Shown: positions 23,007 through 34,924, counted from the stretch's first letter. The stretch: 35,000 nucleotides of DNA from Neocallimastix lanati (nom. inval.) (GCA_016946835.1 JACVTC010000071.1:760001-795000); one strand, 5' to 3'. Translations and numbers: made by a program. Notes: a model not told the origin generated them from the letters alone.

Positions 23007-26000
23007 TTAATAATTTAAGTTGTCTATTTTAATTAAAAGAGAGTTTCTAAATTTATCCATTGCATTATTGTTTAAATATTTTGTAAATCCATCTGCAAGA
23101 TTGTATTGTGACTTAACATATTTTAATTTTATTTTTTCATCTTTAATTAATTCTCTTATGTAGTGTACTCTAATATCCATATGCTTTGTCTTGGGGTTGA
23201 TTGATTGGTTTTTGGCATTATAAATAGCAGCTTTATTGTAGATATTGATTTCTATATTTTTTATTTTGTATTTCAATTCATTAAGGAGATTCATATACCA
23301 CATACAATGTTTACAACATTCGCTTAGGCTGTAATATTCCGATTCAGCTATTGAAGTTGAAATACAACGTTGGAGTTTAGAGCACCAACTAGTTGGGGAA
23401 TTTCCAATTAATATAACAAACCCGGTAGTGGATCTTCTAGTTTCTATATCACCTGCGTAATCTGCATCAGTAAATACACTTATGTTTGGATTTCTAGAAA
23501 AATTTATGCCATATTTTATTGTACCTTTTAGGTATTTTATTATTTTCAGAACATTTTGCCAATCTTCTAAATTGGGATCTTTTGACTTTTGGGCAGCTTT
23601 TGAGATCGGGTAGATTATATCAGGACGGGTACATATACTGAGGTAAAGCAGATTTCCTATAGCACTCCTGTATTTCGTTTGGTCTACTTTTATTTTCCTG
23701 AGTTCTTCGTTTTCACTAGGGATCAGATTTTTTGTAGGAGTAGCATTATTCATTTCAAATTTTTCTATTATTTCTTTTATGTATCTTGTTTGGTTAATAA
23801 AGTATCCTGCTTTGTGTTTTATAAATTTTATTCCTATAATGAAATTTACATTACCTATATCTTTTATTTTAAATTTATTTTTAATTAATTCTTTAGTTCG
23901 ATCTACAATTATTCTATTACCTGCAAGTAAAATATCATCAACATAAATAGCAAGTATACATGATAATTTTTTCTTTTTATCAACTTTAAAATATAAACAA
24001 GGTTCGCTTATTAATCTTTTAAATCCAATGATAAGAAGGTATTTGTTGAGCTCTTCATTCCACTCTTTTCCACTTTGTTTTAAGCCATAAATGGCTTTAT
24101 TTAGTTTCCAGTAACGTTTTCTATAGTCGGGATGTCCTTTTGGGGGTCTCATATGAACTTCTTCCTTTAATTTAGCATTTAAATAAGCCGCATTAATATC
24201 TATTTGTTGTATGTCAAAATTATTTTGTACGGCAAGAGCTGTGAAGATTCTAATGGAGTCTAATTTTAATGTAGGCGAAAATGTTTCATGATAATCAATT
24301 CCTTCTTGTTGCGTATAGCCTCTTGCTACCAGTCTTGATTTCCTCTTAGTAATTTCTCCTTTAGAATTCTTTTTATATTTGAATACCCATCTGGACGTGA
24401 TTATATTTGCACCTTCGGGAACTTTTTCAATGGGTTTAAATACTTTCAACATTTTCATGTTTTCTAATTCTTCGTTGATAGATATTAACCATTCTTCTTT
24501 ATCTTTAAGGTTATAAATATCGTCATAATTGAAGGGTTCTCGTAAGTCATTACTTAATTTTTGTTTTTTGTATTTTTCATTTTCTGAGACATTATTTATA
24601 AATATTCTTTTATGATTATAATTTTTAGGTGATGTGATATTTACGTCATTATAAGTATTCTGGTTTATACTGGAAGTATTATTTACACTTTGGATTATTT
24701 CTGTCGAATTAATGTTTTTATTATTATTGTCATTAGTGTTTTTATTGTAAGTTATATTATTGTCTTTATCGTTATTATTGTCATTAATTATATTTGTGTT
24801 GTTCATAATAGAATTATTTGAGCCATTAATTTGATTTTTGTTTAGTTTGCTTTGGTTTCCTTTGTTATCGTTGATTATTTTTATTAAATTATTGGAGTTT
24901 GTATTTCCAAAATCATTATTAATTAAACTTGTATAAGTGTTATTATTGTAATAACTATTGCTTCCCCAAATTTCATTATGTGGAATAAAATTGGAAATAT
25001 CTGGATGGCATAAAGTAGGATAAGAATTACCAGGATTTGATTCGAAAAATTCAACATTTCTTGATAAAATGATTTTGTTATTCGTTACATCAAAAATTTT
25101 GTATCCGCTGGGATTTTCAGAATATCCTATAAATTTTTCCAGGAGCAGCATTATTGTCAAATTTTGACCTAAATGCTTTAGGTATGAAGAAGAAGACTTT
25201 ACAGCCGAAGACTCTAATATTTGAGTAATTAACTTTGGTCTTATTTAGAATTTCAAATGGAATTCTATTTTTAATGCCTCTATGGGGTAGACGATTATGA
25301 ATATAGTTGGAGGTATTTATTGCATCTTCCCAAAATTGGTGATTTAACATTGAATCGTGTAACGTTGCTTTTGCTGAATAAATGAGTGTTTGATTTAGTC
25401 GTTCTATTTTACCATTTTGTTGAGGATTGTACGGAATAATGAATTGATGGTTAATGCCGTAATTGGTGCAAAATTCTTTGAATATTGAATTAGTAAATTC
25501 TGTACCGTTGTCTGTGCGTAAAAATTTTATTCTTGTGTTGTATTGATTTTTCATCTTAGTGAACCAAATTGAGAATGCTGAGAATGTTTCTGATTTATTT
25601 TTGAGGAACAGGACCCATCCGAATCTAGAATAATCATCAAGAATTGAAAGAAAATATTTGTTACCATAAATGGATTCTGTGATAGGTCCGACTAAATCCA
25701 TATGTATTAATTCAAAAATATGATTTGAATTTGTTGTTGGTGATGGGTGAAATGGTTTGTTTCTAAGTTTTGAATGTATACATAATGGACATTTTAAATT
25801 AATATCTGTTTTTAATAGTTTATGTCTTATTGATTTAATGTCAAAGTGAGCAAAGCGCCTATGCCATAGATTGATTTTGTCTTTTGTTTTCATACTTGCA
25901 TAATTAATTTCTTCGTTATTTTTTAATTCGTATTTGTTATTAAGATTAAGTGATTGAGTAGAGATCCATATTTTAAATGTATTTGATCTGTTTGAGAGTA

Positions 26001-27468
26001 CATTTTGAATTTTGTTGTTGTACTTATCATAAATAGTTGCGCATGATTGATTATTACTATAATTAAAGATTATTTTATAGTTTTGTTTGGTGAGTTGTCC
26101 AATAGATAATAAATTTTTATTTATTTCAGATGAGTAATATACTTCTTCAATTATAAATTTATAATTATTAATATACCCAATAAATGTACCAATATATTTT
26201 GCAATTAAAATTTTATTATTTGCAAAGTATATTTTTTCATGACATTTCCTAATGTTGGTTAGTTTATCTAAACAGTTAGTAATGTTTATAGAAGCTCCTG
26301 AATCAAGTATCCAACAGATTAATTCCTTTTTAGGAGTAATGATGTTATTGGTTTGGTCGTCTTCTTCAATAAGATTGATGTCTAATGTATCTTCTGTATT
26401 ATAATCTTTACTAAAAGATTCCGCATAAGAAGTGTTATAATTATCTTTTTGAATGAAATTCGCATATCTCTTATTTTTTTGATAATTTCTTTTATTGTTT
26501 CTATAATAATATTTTTTATAATTGTTTTTCTTAAAATTCTTTAGTTTTAATTTGTTTTGTTTTCTTTTATTACATTCAAAAAAATAGTGACCCATTTTCT
26601 TACAATAATTGCATCTACCATTTCTTCTTTTTTTATTTTTCTTTTCATCATTTGTATTTAATGTTTCTGCGTTTCTTTTATTATATGGGTCTTTTGGATT
26701 TTTGTTTTGTGAATAAAAAATATTTTTGGTTTCATTTATTTTCATGTTAAAAGATTCCATTTGGTTTGATGATAATATTTCTGGAATTGTATCTCTTACA
26801 TAAGAAGAACACTTAAGCCAATTGTCTTTATATTGGAAAACGTTTATCCAGCGAAGGTTTTCGGGAAGTGCCCTGTTCAAAATACCAACTTTTGTACTAC
26901 TGGTGAGTTCGGTATCTATCTTCTCAAGTTCATCAATTGTATTCTGAAGTTCGGCCATAAAAATATTTATATCTTTATCTTCGTCAAATTTGATCTCTTC
27001 TAATTTATTTTTTAGTTCAATTTTTCTTGTTTTCTCACTTTTAGTAAAAGAGGCTTTAAGAATTTTCCATACTTGATGGGCTGTTTTACCATACCCTTGT
27101 ACAATTTCTTGAGTCTTCTCTCCAAGACTGTTTAAAATCATCCATTTGGCCGTAATGTTATTGTTTATATCGTTATCGTTAGTTCCCTTGTCATAGACTA
27201 GTGAGTCATCAAATTGATCTACAATATAATTGGAAAGGTTTTCTTTTATGTCTCTTTTACGCAGTTTCTTTACTTTTTCTTGAGTTGCATAACTTACTAA
27301 ATCATTTATAGTTAGAAGGAATAACATATTATTACGTCATCCTACATAATTTTCAGTGTTTAATTCAATTATTCTATTAAAATTTTCTGAATAATTGAAG
27401 TTAATCTTGCGTGGGATATTTGAGTCTTCGACATTGATTAATTGTGGTCTTCCTCTTCTAGATGTCAT
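23007..27468 (-). pseudogene. Copia gag-pol polyprotein (one stop, one frameshift)
   Basis: The intended start is ATG at 27468 (MTSRRGRPQL). 4462 nt less one inserted base equals exactly 1487 codons. Domains by residue: Gag, 1-280; zinc knuckle CX2CX4HX4C at 286-299; protease DSGA at D389; integrase HHCC (H536, H541, C560, C563) and DDE (D591, D653, E689, with 35 residues between the last two); then RT with YVDDIL at about 23945-23928, and RNase H (DADYAGD). Two lesions are visible. First, TGA at 27339-27337 falls where copia Gag normally has Trp in its NY..W motif (ENYVG, stop, RNN). Second, one extra A in a five-A run near 25142 shifts the frame between integrase and RT (NNAAPGK). Each segment is otherwise fully open. 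It makes or once made the replication proteins of this element; host effect unknown. Confidence 0.93.
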
Positions 27469-28607
27469 CTTTAACGGATAATATTTGTTAATATTTTATA
27501 TTGTATTTATTGAAATTGTTTATAGTTTTCAATTTACTATATGAATTTGCTCTTCACTGTTTATATATATATATATATATATATATTATGGATGTTATTA
27601 TTATTTGAAAAATTTGTAAGGAAACCTGTTTGTTTATAGGTGGGACCTTATATATTAAATATATTACATTGATTAGAGATTGGGCTAAATTTCCATTTGT
27701 AAAAGAATAATTTATTTTATTCAATCAAATGTTTGGTTAATGACTTATTTTGATATTTTTAAATGAATTCGTTTATATTATTAATTATTCTACTTTAGAT
27801 TGGAAGTTAGTTTGTCATTTATTGATTATTTATATTGAAATTAATTGATCATAACTTCGATTGGTTCCTATAAATAGTATATATTATCAAATGAGATGTT
27901 GGATATTAATAATATATTAAATTTAAATTTTATATTTATTTTTTAATTTTGTTTGTTGTTATTGTTATTCTTGTTTTTTAGATTATTTCATTTAAAATTT
28001 ATAAATATGTTATACTTTATATATTAATTGTTATTTCATTGGTTTGTTTTAAATTGCGAATTATTATATTTATATAAAATATTTATATTTATAATACACC
28101 CCTTTTATTATTATTATTTTATTATTTTTTTTTAACATTAAAGTATTATTTTCAACTTTGATTTAGTTGACTATAATTTCCTTCCTTTTTATATTAGATG
28201 AAATTATCTTAATTTAAATTTATTCATTTTTTATTTATCATTATTATTTTCAACTTAACAACCACTATTTGACTATCATTCAATTTATATTTTCAAATTA
28301 GTGTTTATTAGTTGACTCTATGTCTTAAATTTGTAACTTAATTAGATGACTATCAATTATTTTCATCTTAATTAATTATTTTAAGGAGTGTTTATCTGAA
28401 ATAATCTAATTTTTATTTCATTATTATACATGTTACTATCTATATATGTTAATTTATTTATTATTATGTTCTCAAAATTTTGTAATTGATGGTTCTGGTT
28501 CAAAAAAAAATCGTTTCCTGTAAATTTAAAAAAAAGTTAGATATATGAAATTTATAGTAATAAATATATATATATTATTAAATTTTTCAACTTAGCTTTG
28601 ATATATT
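27469..28607 (-). other. Long untranslated leader of the copia element
   Basis: About 1.14 kb between the primer-binding site and the gag start, longer than is usual for copia elements. It is AT-rich but less repetitive than host intergenic DNA, with an (AT)n tract at about 27563-27586. No open frame is supportable. It could hold packaging or translation-control signals. Confidence 0.6.
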
Positions 28608-28637
28608 GCTCAACTGGATGAGTTGAGACTCTTAATC
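28608..28637 (-). other. Probable primer-binding site matching half of tRNA-Lys(CUU)
   Basis: Directly inside the 5' LTR, the plus strand reads GCTCAACTGGATGAGT then TGAGACTCTTAATC. This resembles the D arm and anticodon arm of a lysine tRNA with anticodon CUU, and stops at about tRNA position 40, where the LTR begins. Drosophila copia uses a 5' half-tRNA in the same way, but from initiator methionine tRNA. Confidence 0.65.
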
Positions 28638-28869
28638 TTTTAAGAACAATTTTAAACACCAAATATAAAAGTTTTAATTTATGTAATCTTTTATTAGTTT
28701 TATTTTGAATTTATAATTATTAATAAAAAGATTAAGAAGAGAAATTTTATTTTTAAGAATCATAGAATAATTTATATCATTCATGAAACAATACATTAAT
28801 TTATTCATAACAAATAATTGGATATATTTAAATTAATAATAAAAATGAATGTTATTTTTATTTCCAACA
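28638..28869 (-). repeat. Copia 5' LTR
   Basis: 232 bp, starting TGTTGG at 28869 on the minus strand. 231 of 232 positions match the 3' LTR, implying recent insertion. It is expected to carry the element promoter, but no clear TATA signal stands out in the AT background. Confidence 0.93.
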
Positions 28870-29243
28870 TTTTTTAAAAAAAAAAAATAATAAAATAATT
28901 ATATACATATATATAATAAATATACATTATATAATAATAAATATTCATTAGAATTAAAGCTTTAAAAAAATAAAATATTTTATCATACATTTTAAATGTT
29001 CTATAATATATAATTAATAATAATTTTATATATATATAAAAATAAGTATTAATAATTTAAAAGATGTAAAGGATAATAATTTAAAATGTAACTATTAAAA
29101 AAAAAATTATTATAAAGATTAAAAAATAATATCTAAATAATTAATTAATCATTTTACACTTTTTAAGTCCTTGCGCAGTATTTTAAAAAAATTTTAAATT
29201 ACTAAAAAATTTTTTTAATAAAAGAAATATTTATAAATAATCC

Positions 29244-29304
<61 letters not shown>

Positions 29305-29668
29305 TTAGGACATCATAAAAAAAGGGAATTAAAAGTAGCACAAAGTTAGGATGATTTTAGGTTGTAACTATTTTTTTTATTTTATATTTTATATTTTTAT
29401 TTTTTATTTTATATTTTTATATTTTTTATTTTTTTTATTTTTTATTTTTTATTTTTTATTTTTATATTTTATATTTTATATTAGATTTTTTTATTATTTA
29501 TTTATTTATTTACTTTATTATTTATTTATCTATTTATTAAAATTTTGCGAAATGAAACTTTTCCAAAGTGAAACTTTTGTGAAATGAACTTTTGCGAAAT
29601 GACACAAAAAATTTTACAAAATGAAACTTTTCCGAAATGAAATTTTGCGAAATGACACACACTCTATT

Positions 29669-29697
29669 TTTTTTTTGTAAATTAATATCATTATTTT
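29669..29697. repeat. 29-bp direct repeat, left copy
   Basis: Eight T's then GTAAATTAATATCATTATTTT. Identical to 31205-31233. It forms the spacer between copies A and B and flanks copy B on its left. Confidence 0.9.
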
Positions 29698-31204
29698 GAG
29701 TGTGTGTCATTTCGCAAAAATTCATTTCGGAAAAGTTTCATTTCGCAAAATTTTTTGTGTCATTTCGCAAAAGTTCATTTCGCAAAAATTTCATTTCGGA
29801 AAAGTTTCATTTCGCAAAATTTTAATAAATAGATAAATAAATAATAAAATAAATAAATAAATAAAAAAATAAAAAAAAAGAATTATAAAATATAAAATAT
29901 AAAATATAAAATATAAAATAAAAAATAAAAAATAAAAAAAAAAAATAAAAAATATAAAACATAAAATATAAAATATAAAATATAAAAAAAAAAATATAAA
30001 GTATAAAATATAAAAATATAAAATAAAAAAAAAATATATATATATAAAATAAAAAATAAAAAAAATAAAAAATATAAAATATAAAATAAAAATAAAAAAT
30101 AAAAAAAAATATATATATATATATAAAATAAAAAATTAAAAATAAAAATAAAAAGTATAAAATAAAAAATAAAAAAAAATAAAAAAAATATAAAAAATAA
30201 AAAATAAAAATATAAAATATAAAATAAAAAATAAAAAAAAATAAAAAAAAATATAAAAAATATAAAATAAAAATATAAGATATAAAATAAAAAATAAAAA
30301 AATATAAAATAAAAAATAAAAATAAATAAATAAAAATATAAAAAATATAAAATAAAAATATAAAATATAAAATATAAAATAAAAAAAAATATAAAATATA
30401 AAATATAAAATATAAAATATAAAATATAAAATATAAAATATAAAATATAAAATATAAAATATAAAATATAAAATATAAAATAAAAAAATAGATACCACCT
30501 AAAATCATCCTAATTTTGTGCTACTTTTAACTCCCTTTTTTATGATGTCCTCATCTTTTTTTTTTTTTTTTTTTTTTTTACTGAATTATTTATAAATATT
30601 TCTTTTATTAAAAAAATTTATTAGCAATTTAAGATTTTTAAAATACTGCGCAAGGACTTAAAAGGTGTAAAATGATCAATTAATTATTTATATATTATTT
30701 TTTAATCTTTATAATTATTTTTTAATTATTTTTAATTTTAATAGTTGTATTTTAAATTATTATCCTTTACATCTTTTAAATTATTAATACTTATTTTTTT
30801 ATATATATAAAATTCTTATATATATTTTAAAAAATTATAAAACGTTTAAAACATATGATAAAATATTTTATTTTTTTAAAGCGTTAATTCTAATGAATAT
30901 TTATTATTATATAATGTATATTTATTATGTATATGTCCATATATATATATATATATTTTTTTTTTAAAAATTTAATTTTAAAATTTATTTATTTATTATA
31001 GTTTTATATATTTATTTTTATTTATTTAGTTTTTTATTTAAATTATATATATTATTTATTTATTTTATTATTAATTTATTTATTTATTAAAAATTTTGCG
31101 AAATGACACTTTTCCGAAATGAAATTTTTCAAAATGAAACTTTTTATGTAAATTTTCCGAAATGAAACTTCCCGAAATGAAATTTTGCGAAATGCTCCTC
31201 CCCC
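29698..31204. mobile_element. TTTCGC-repeat element, copy B (inverted, intact)
   Basis: A 1507-bp inverted counterpart of copy A. Its left end is GAGTGTGTGTCATTTCGC; its right end reversed is GGGGGAGGAGCATTTCGC. The core aligns with copy A in reverse, for example AATACTGCGCAAGGACTTAA at about 30645 and AAAATCATCCTAA near 30500. It is longer mainly because of an expanded ATAAAAT block at 29880-30487, and its homopolymer is about 26 T's against 56 A's in copy A. No protein is encoded. Confidence 0.75.
29880..30487. repeat. ATAAAAT / AAAAAT simple-sequence block
   Basis: About 600 bp containing no C and almost no G, built mainly of ATAAAAT heptamers (clearest at 30395-30480), with AAAAAT and (AT)n segments. 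Open frames across it are artefacts of the lack of stop-rich composition on the T-rich strand. Confidence 0.9.
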
Positions 31205-31233
31205 TTTTTTTTGTAAATTAATATCATTATTTT
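31205..31233. repeat. 29-bp direct repeat, right copy
   Basis: Identical to 29669-29697 and directly abutting the GGGGG end of copy B. Confidence 0.9.
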
Positions 31234-32758
31234 ATTAATAAATATATATATATATTTTTAGTAATATTATAACATAAATATATGTAAAAAATACATAGAA
31301 TTACTCATAGAATTTATACTTTTTAACATATATATATGTAATGAATACATAAAATTATACATAAAATAATAAAATAATTTAATATTTTATTCAAAATTAA
31401 AATATTGACTATTTTAATATATAAGAATTAATTAACATTTAAAATTCGGAGTTCATTATTAAATATATAATAGTATATAAGAGTATATCAATTTAATTCG
31501 GAGTTAATTAAATTGATTTGTTGTTGAATGTGTATAAAATAGAAAATTTCTTTTTTACTTGATTTATTATTTTATTATTTTGTTAAGATTTTTTTCAATA
31601 ACGACATTTTTATTATTAATATTATTAATATTATTAAAGTTATTATTTTATTAATTCTCATATTGTTTATTATCATTTTCTTATTTATTTCTGTTAATTC
31701 TTCATATTATTTATAATCACTTATTTTCTTTTTGGCTGTTATATTAATTCATCATTATCTTTACTATCAAGATTATTATTACTTCATAGAAAATATATAT
31801 ATATTTAATAATTAATTTTTTTTTTTTTTAAAATAAAAAATTAAAATGATTAGGAATTTATTACTTATTGTCATTATCAATTAAAATTTTATTGATTTGA
31901 TTTATATTAACCAAAATATTACTTTTTTTTTTTTAAGTTTAAATAAATAACAAAAGGTTTTGTTATGTTTGGTATTTTTATAATTTTATCCAAAATATTA
32001 CTTTTTTTTTTTAAGTTTAAATAAATAACAAAAGGTTTTGTTATGTTTGGTATTTTTATAATTTTATCCAAAATATTACTTTTTTTTTTTTAAGTTTAAA
32101 TAAATAACAAAAGGTTTTGTTATGTTTGGTATTTTTATAATTTTATAATTTTATATCTTTTATATGTGTATGTAGTAATTATTTATTCATAATACATAAT
32201 TTTTTAAATATAATAATATTTAAATCTATACTTTTATTTTAATAAATTAAATAATAAAAAAAAAACACTTCACTATTGAAAAATTAATGTATCATCCATT
32301 TACATGATTAAATATAAATAATATTAATTACATTAATGTAATTAATATTATTTTTAATTAAAAAATATTATTATTTTTTTATTATTAATTTTTTAATTTA
32401 ATAAATTATAACTAATAATAATATTATTAAATTATATAATATAATTAATTATTACTTTTTCTAATTAAATTATATATATATAAGGATTAAAAATAAAACA
32501 AAATTTTATTTTTAATAAAGGAATAATTTTTTTTTGTATTATTTATTTATTATTTTATTTAACTTTTTTTTTTTTTTTTTTTAAAAATAATAATAAAAAA
32601 GAAAAATAAAATAAAATAAAATAAAAAGAAGAAAAAAAGAAAAAGGAAATTAATTGTTGTAAATAATATAAAAAAAAGAAGTTTAAAAAAAAAAAAGTAT
32701 AATTCAATATTCATTTTCAAGTATTATTTAGATCAAATTACAAATATAAATATTCAAA
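31234..32758. other. AT-rich intergenic DNA and Arp3 upstream region
   Basis: About 1.5 kb without a gene. It contains AATTCGGAGTT twice (31445 and 31495 region), the 79-bp repeats, and a long T run then an A/G-rich tract (about 32580-32700) upstream of the Arp3 ATG that probably overlaps its promoter or leader. No specific promoter element can be singled out. Confidence 0.65.
31911..32145. repeat. Three tandem copies of a 78-79 bp unit
   Basis: Units start at 31911, 31990 and 32068, each CCAAAATATTACTT..., then AAATAAATAACAAAAGG and TTTTGTTATGTTTGG. They differ mainly in length of the internal T run. Confidence 0.93.
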
Positions 32759-34924
32759 ATGAATTTACCACCAGTTGTTATTGATAATGGTACTGGGTAA
32801 GAATTTAGACAAGTATTTACATTATTTTTGATAACATTAAATTGATAAATTGAACAAATAAAATTATTTAATCTAAAAATAAATGCAAAAAAAGAAAAAA
32901 ATTGATTTAATAATAATAAAAATTATGAACTAAATATTTATCAATAAATACGTAAATAGATTATATTTATTTTATTTATTATTTTATTTATTTTTAAACT
33001 TTATTTAATTTACTACATAAAATATATTTTGTATTAAATAATAAATAAATGAACAAATATTTAATGAATATAAATTGTTATATGTTTACTTTAACAAAAT
33101 ATGATAATATTTTTAATATAATTCTAAAATGGAGAAATATAATAAATATTTAATTTATATTAAAGGATATTTTCAATAAAATGTATAATACATAAATAGT
33201 ATATTTATTTGTTTATTTATTTGTTTATTGGTACAGTATTACTATACCTTATCAATAAAGCAGTAATCAAAAACATTAAAAAATAGTATTATATCATTTA
33301 AAATATATTAAAAATAATTAATGATATTTTTTAAAAAAATTTCCCATTTATCTTATAAATAAATAATGAAATCATTTTTCACTAATTAAAATAAATTTAT
33401 AATTTTTTTATTTTAATTCATATTTTTATATAAATAAATGTATATATTAAATAACACACAATGAAAACATATAATTTTAATTAATAAAAAACAAAAAAAA
33501 AAAATTATTGTATTAAAATAAATTTTACAGTTATACCAAAATGGGTTTTGCTGGTATAAAAAACCACCCCCAATTCGTATTTCCAACTGTTATTGGTACT
33601 CGTGAAGGAAATAATGATCGTGGAAATAACCTCGCTTCAAAAAGAGGTATTGAAGACTTAAATTTCGTTATTGGTGATGAAGCCATTGCCAATAGTAAAA
33701 CCTATTCTTTAAATTATCCTATTAGACATGGTCAAGTGGATAACTGGGATTTAATGGAAAAATTTTATCAAGCTTCTATTTTCCAATATCTTAAATGTGA
33801 ACCAGAAGATCATTTATTCTTATTGGTATATTTTATTTTTATATAAACTAAAGGCGTTATTATAATAATAGCAAATATTATACTTTTAAATATAATATAA
33901 TTATTATTACTAATATATATTTAATATTATTAAATTAAAATATAGTAAAATAATAATACATTTTTATAATAATTTTATTTATTTTTAAATAAATGATTTT
34001 TATTATTTTATACTTTTTATTTAATTATTATTTAATATAATCTAGTTTTTCAATATTTATTATTATTATAATTATTATTATTATTATTGTTGTTGTTATC
34101 TTTATTGTAATTTTGATCAACAGAAACAATTTAAATAATAATTCTTTATGACAAAAAAATATATATAATAATTAAATAATAACATAAAAAACAAAATTTT
34201 TAATAATGTATTTTTTTTTATATTATATTTTCTTTTTTATAATAATAAGACTGAACCTCCACTTAACCAACCAGAAAATAGAGAATATTTAGCAGAAATC
34301 ATGTTCGAATCATTTGGTGTTAAAGGTATGTACATTGCCGTTCAAGCTATGTTAGCTTTAGCTGCTAGTTTTAATAAAAAAGATAAGTCAACTTGGACTT
34401 TAACTGGTACTGTTATTGATAGTGGTGATGGTGTTACTCATGTTATTCCATTGGTAATAACAAAATAAATATATATATATATATTTAAAGACATTATTTT
34501 ATTAAATATTTTTTCTTTTAGAAAATTAAAAATTAAAAAGATTATTAATTATGAAAAAATTTTATATTTAATAAGAACTAAAAATTTTGTAAAATTATTG
34601 ACAACATATTTAATATTATTTTTTTAATGATATTTAAAAATATAAATTTTATAATTCATCATTTTAAAGGCTGAAGGTTATGTTATTGGATCATCTATTA
34701 AACATATTCCAATTGCTGGTCGTGATATTACTTACTTTGTTCAACAATTATTAAGAGAACGTGAAAACAGTATTCCACCAGAAGAATCAATGGAAGTTGC
34801 TAAACGTATTAAAGAAATGTATAGTTACACCTGTAAAGATATTGTAAAAGAATTCCAAAAATACGATTCTGAACCATCTAAATGGTTTAAAGAATACATT
34901 GGTAAACATTCTGTTACTAAGAAG
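32759..34924 (+). CDS. arp3: Actin-related protein 3, exons 1-4 (partial at 3' end)
   Basis: Exons 32759-32796, 33531-33825, 34250-34453 and 34670-34924 encode the first 264 of an expected 410-430 residues. The next donor (GTAATA at 34925) is present and the gene leaves the window. Arp3 is the actin-like subunit of the Arp2/3 complex that nucleates branched actin filaments at the cell cortex, for example for endocytosis. The actin-fold nucleotide loops are visible: [16 protein letters not shown] (phosphate 1) and [15 protein letters not shown] (phosphate 2). Arp3 rather than actin or Arp2 is shown by PIRHGQV..WDLME, LLTEPPLN.PENREY and [19 protein letters not shown], which match Arp3 closely. 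Exon 1 is only 38 bp and intron 1 is 734 bp; introns 2 and 3 are 424 and 216 bp. All junctions keep frame (phases 2, 0, 0). Confidence 0.95.

Larger units (their letters stand above)
22683..28869 (-). mobile_element. Full-length Ty1/copia retrotransposon
   Basis: A 6187-bp element in minus orientation with two 232-bp LTRs, primer-binding site, about 1.14-kb leader, one gag-pol frame (broken twice) and polypurine tract. Domain order is Gag, zinc knuckle, protease, integrase, reverse transcriptase, RNase H; integrase before RT defines the copia superfamily. It sits inside copy A: the flanks at 22682 and 28870 are continuous in the uninterrupted copy B. Both flanks are T runs, so a 5-bp target duplication of T's is possible but cannot be resolved. 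Confidence 0.95.
22504..29664. mobile_element. TTTCGC-repeat element, copy A (split by copia)
   Basis: Without the copia insertion this copy is 974 bp (22504-22682 plus 28870-29664). Its outer end reads GGGGAGGTGCATTTCG and its inner end, reversed, reads GAGTGTGTGTCATTTCGC. Both ends consist of short repeats of the type TTTCATTTCG(C/G)AAAA, arranged as inverted terminal arrays, followed inward by A/T-rich blocks. The core holds TTAAGTCCTTGCGCAGTATT and a 56-A tract (about 29247-29302). No protein is encoded, so it is non-autonomous. The architecture recalls foldback-type elements; I know of no named family that matches. Confidence 0.75.

Noticed and set aside
28597-28640. A tRNA-Lys gene
   Set aside because: Only the D and anticodon arms match; there is no T arm or acceptor stem and the match stops at the LTR, so it is better explained as a primer-binding site.
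29822-30508. Long Phe/Ile/Tyr-rich open frames on the minus strand
   Set aside because: They translate the ATAAAAT simple-sequence block; the composition is not that of a protein and there is no homology.
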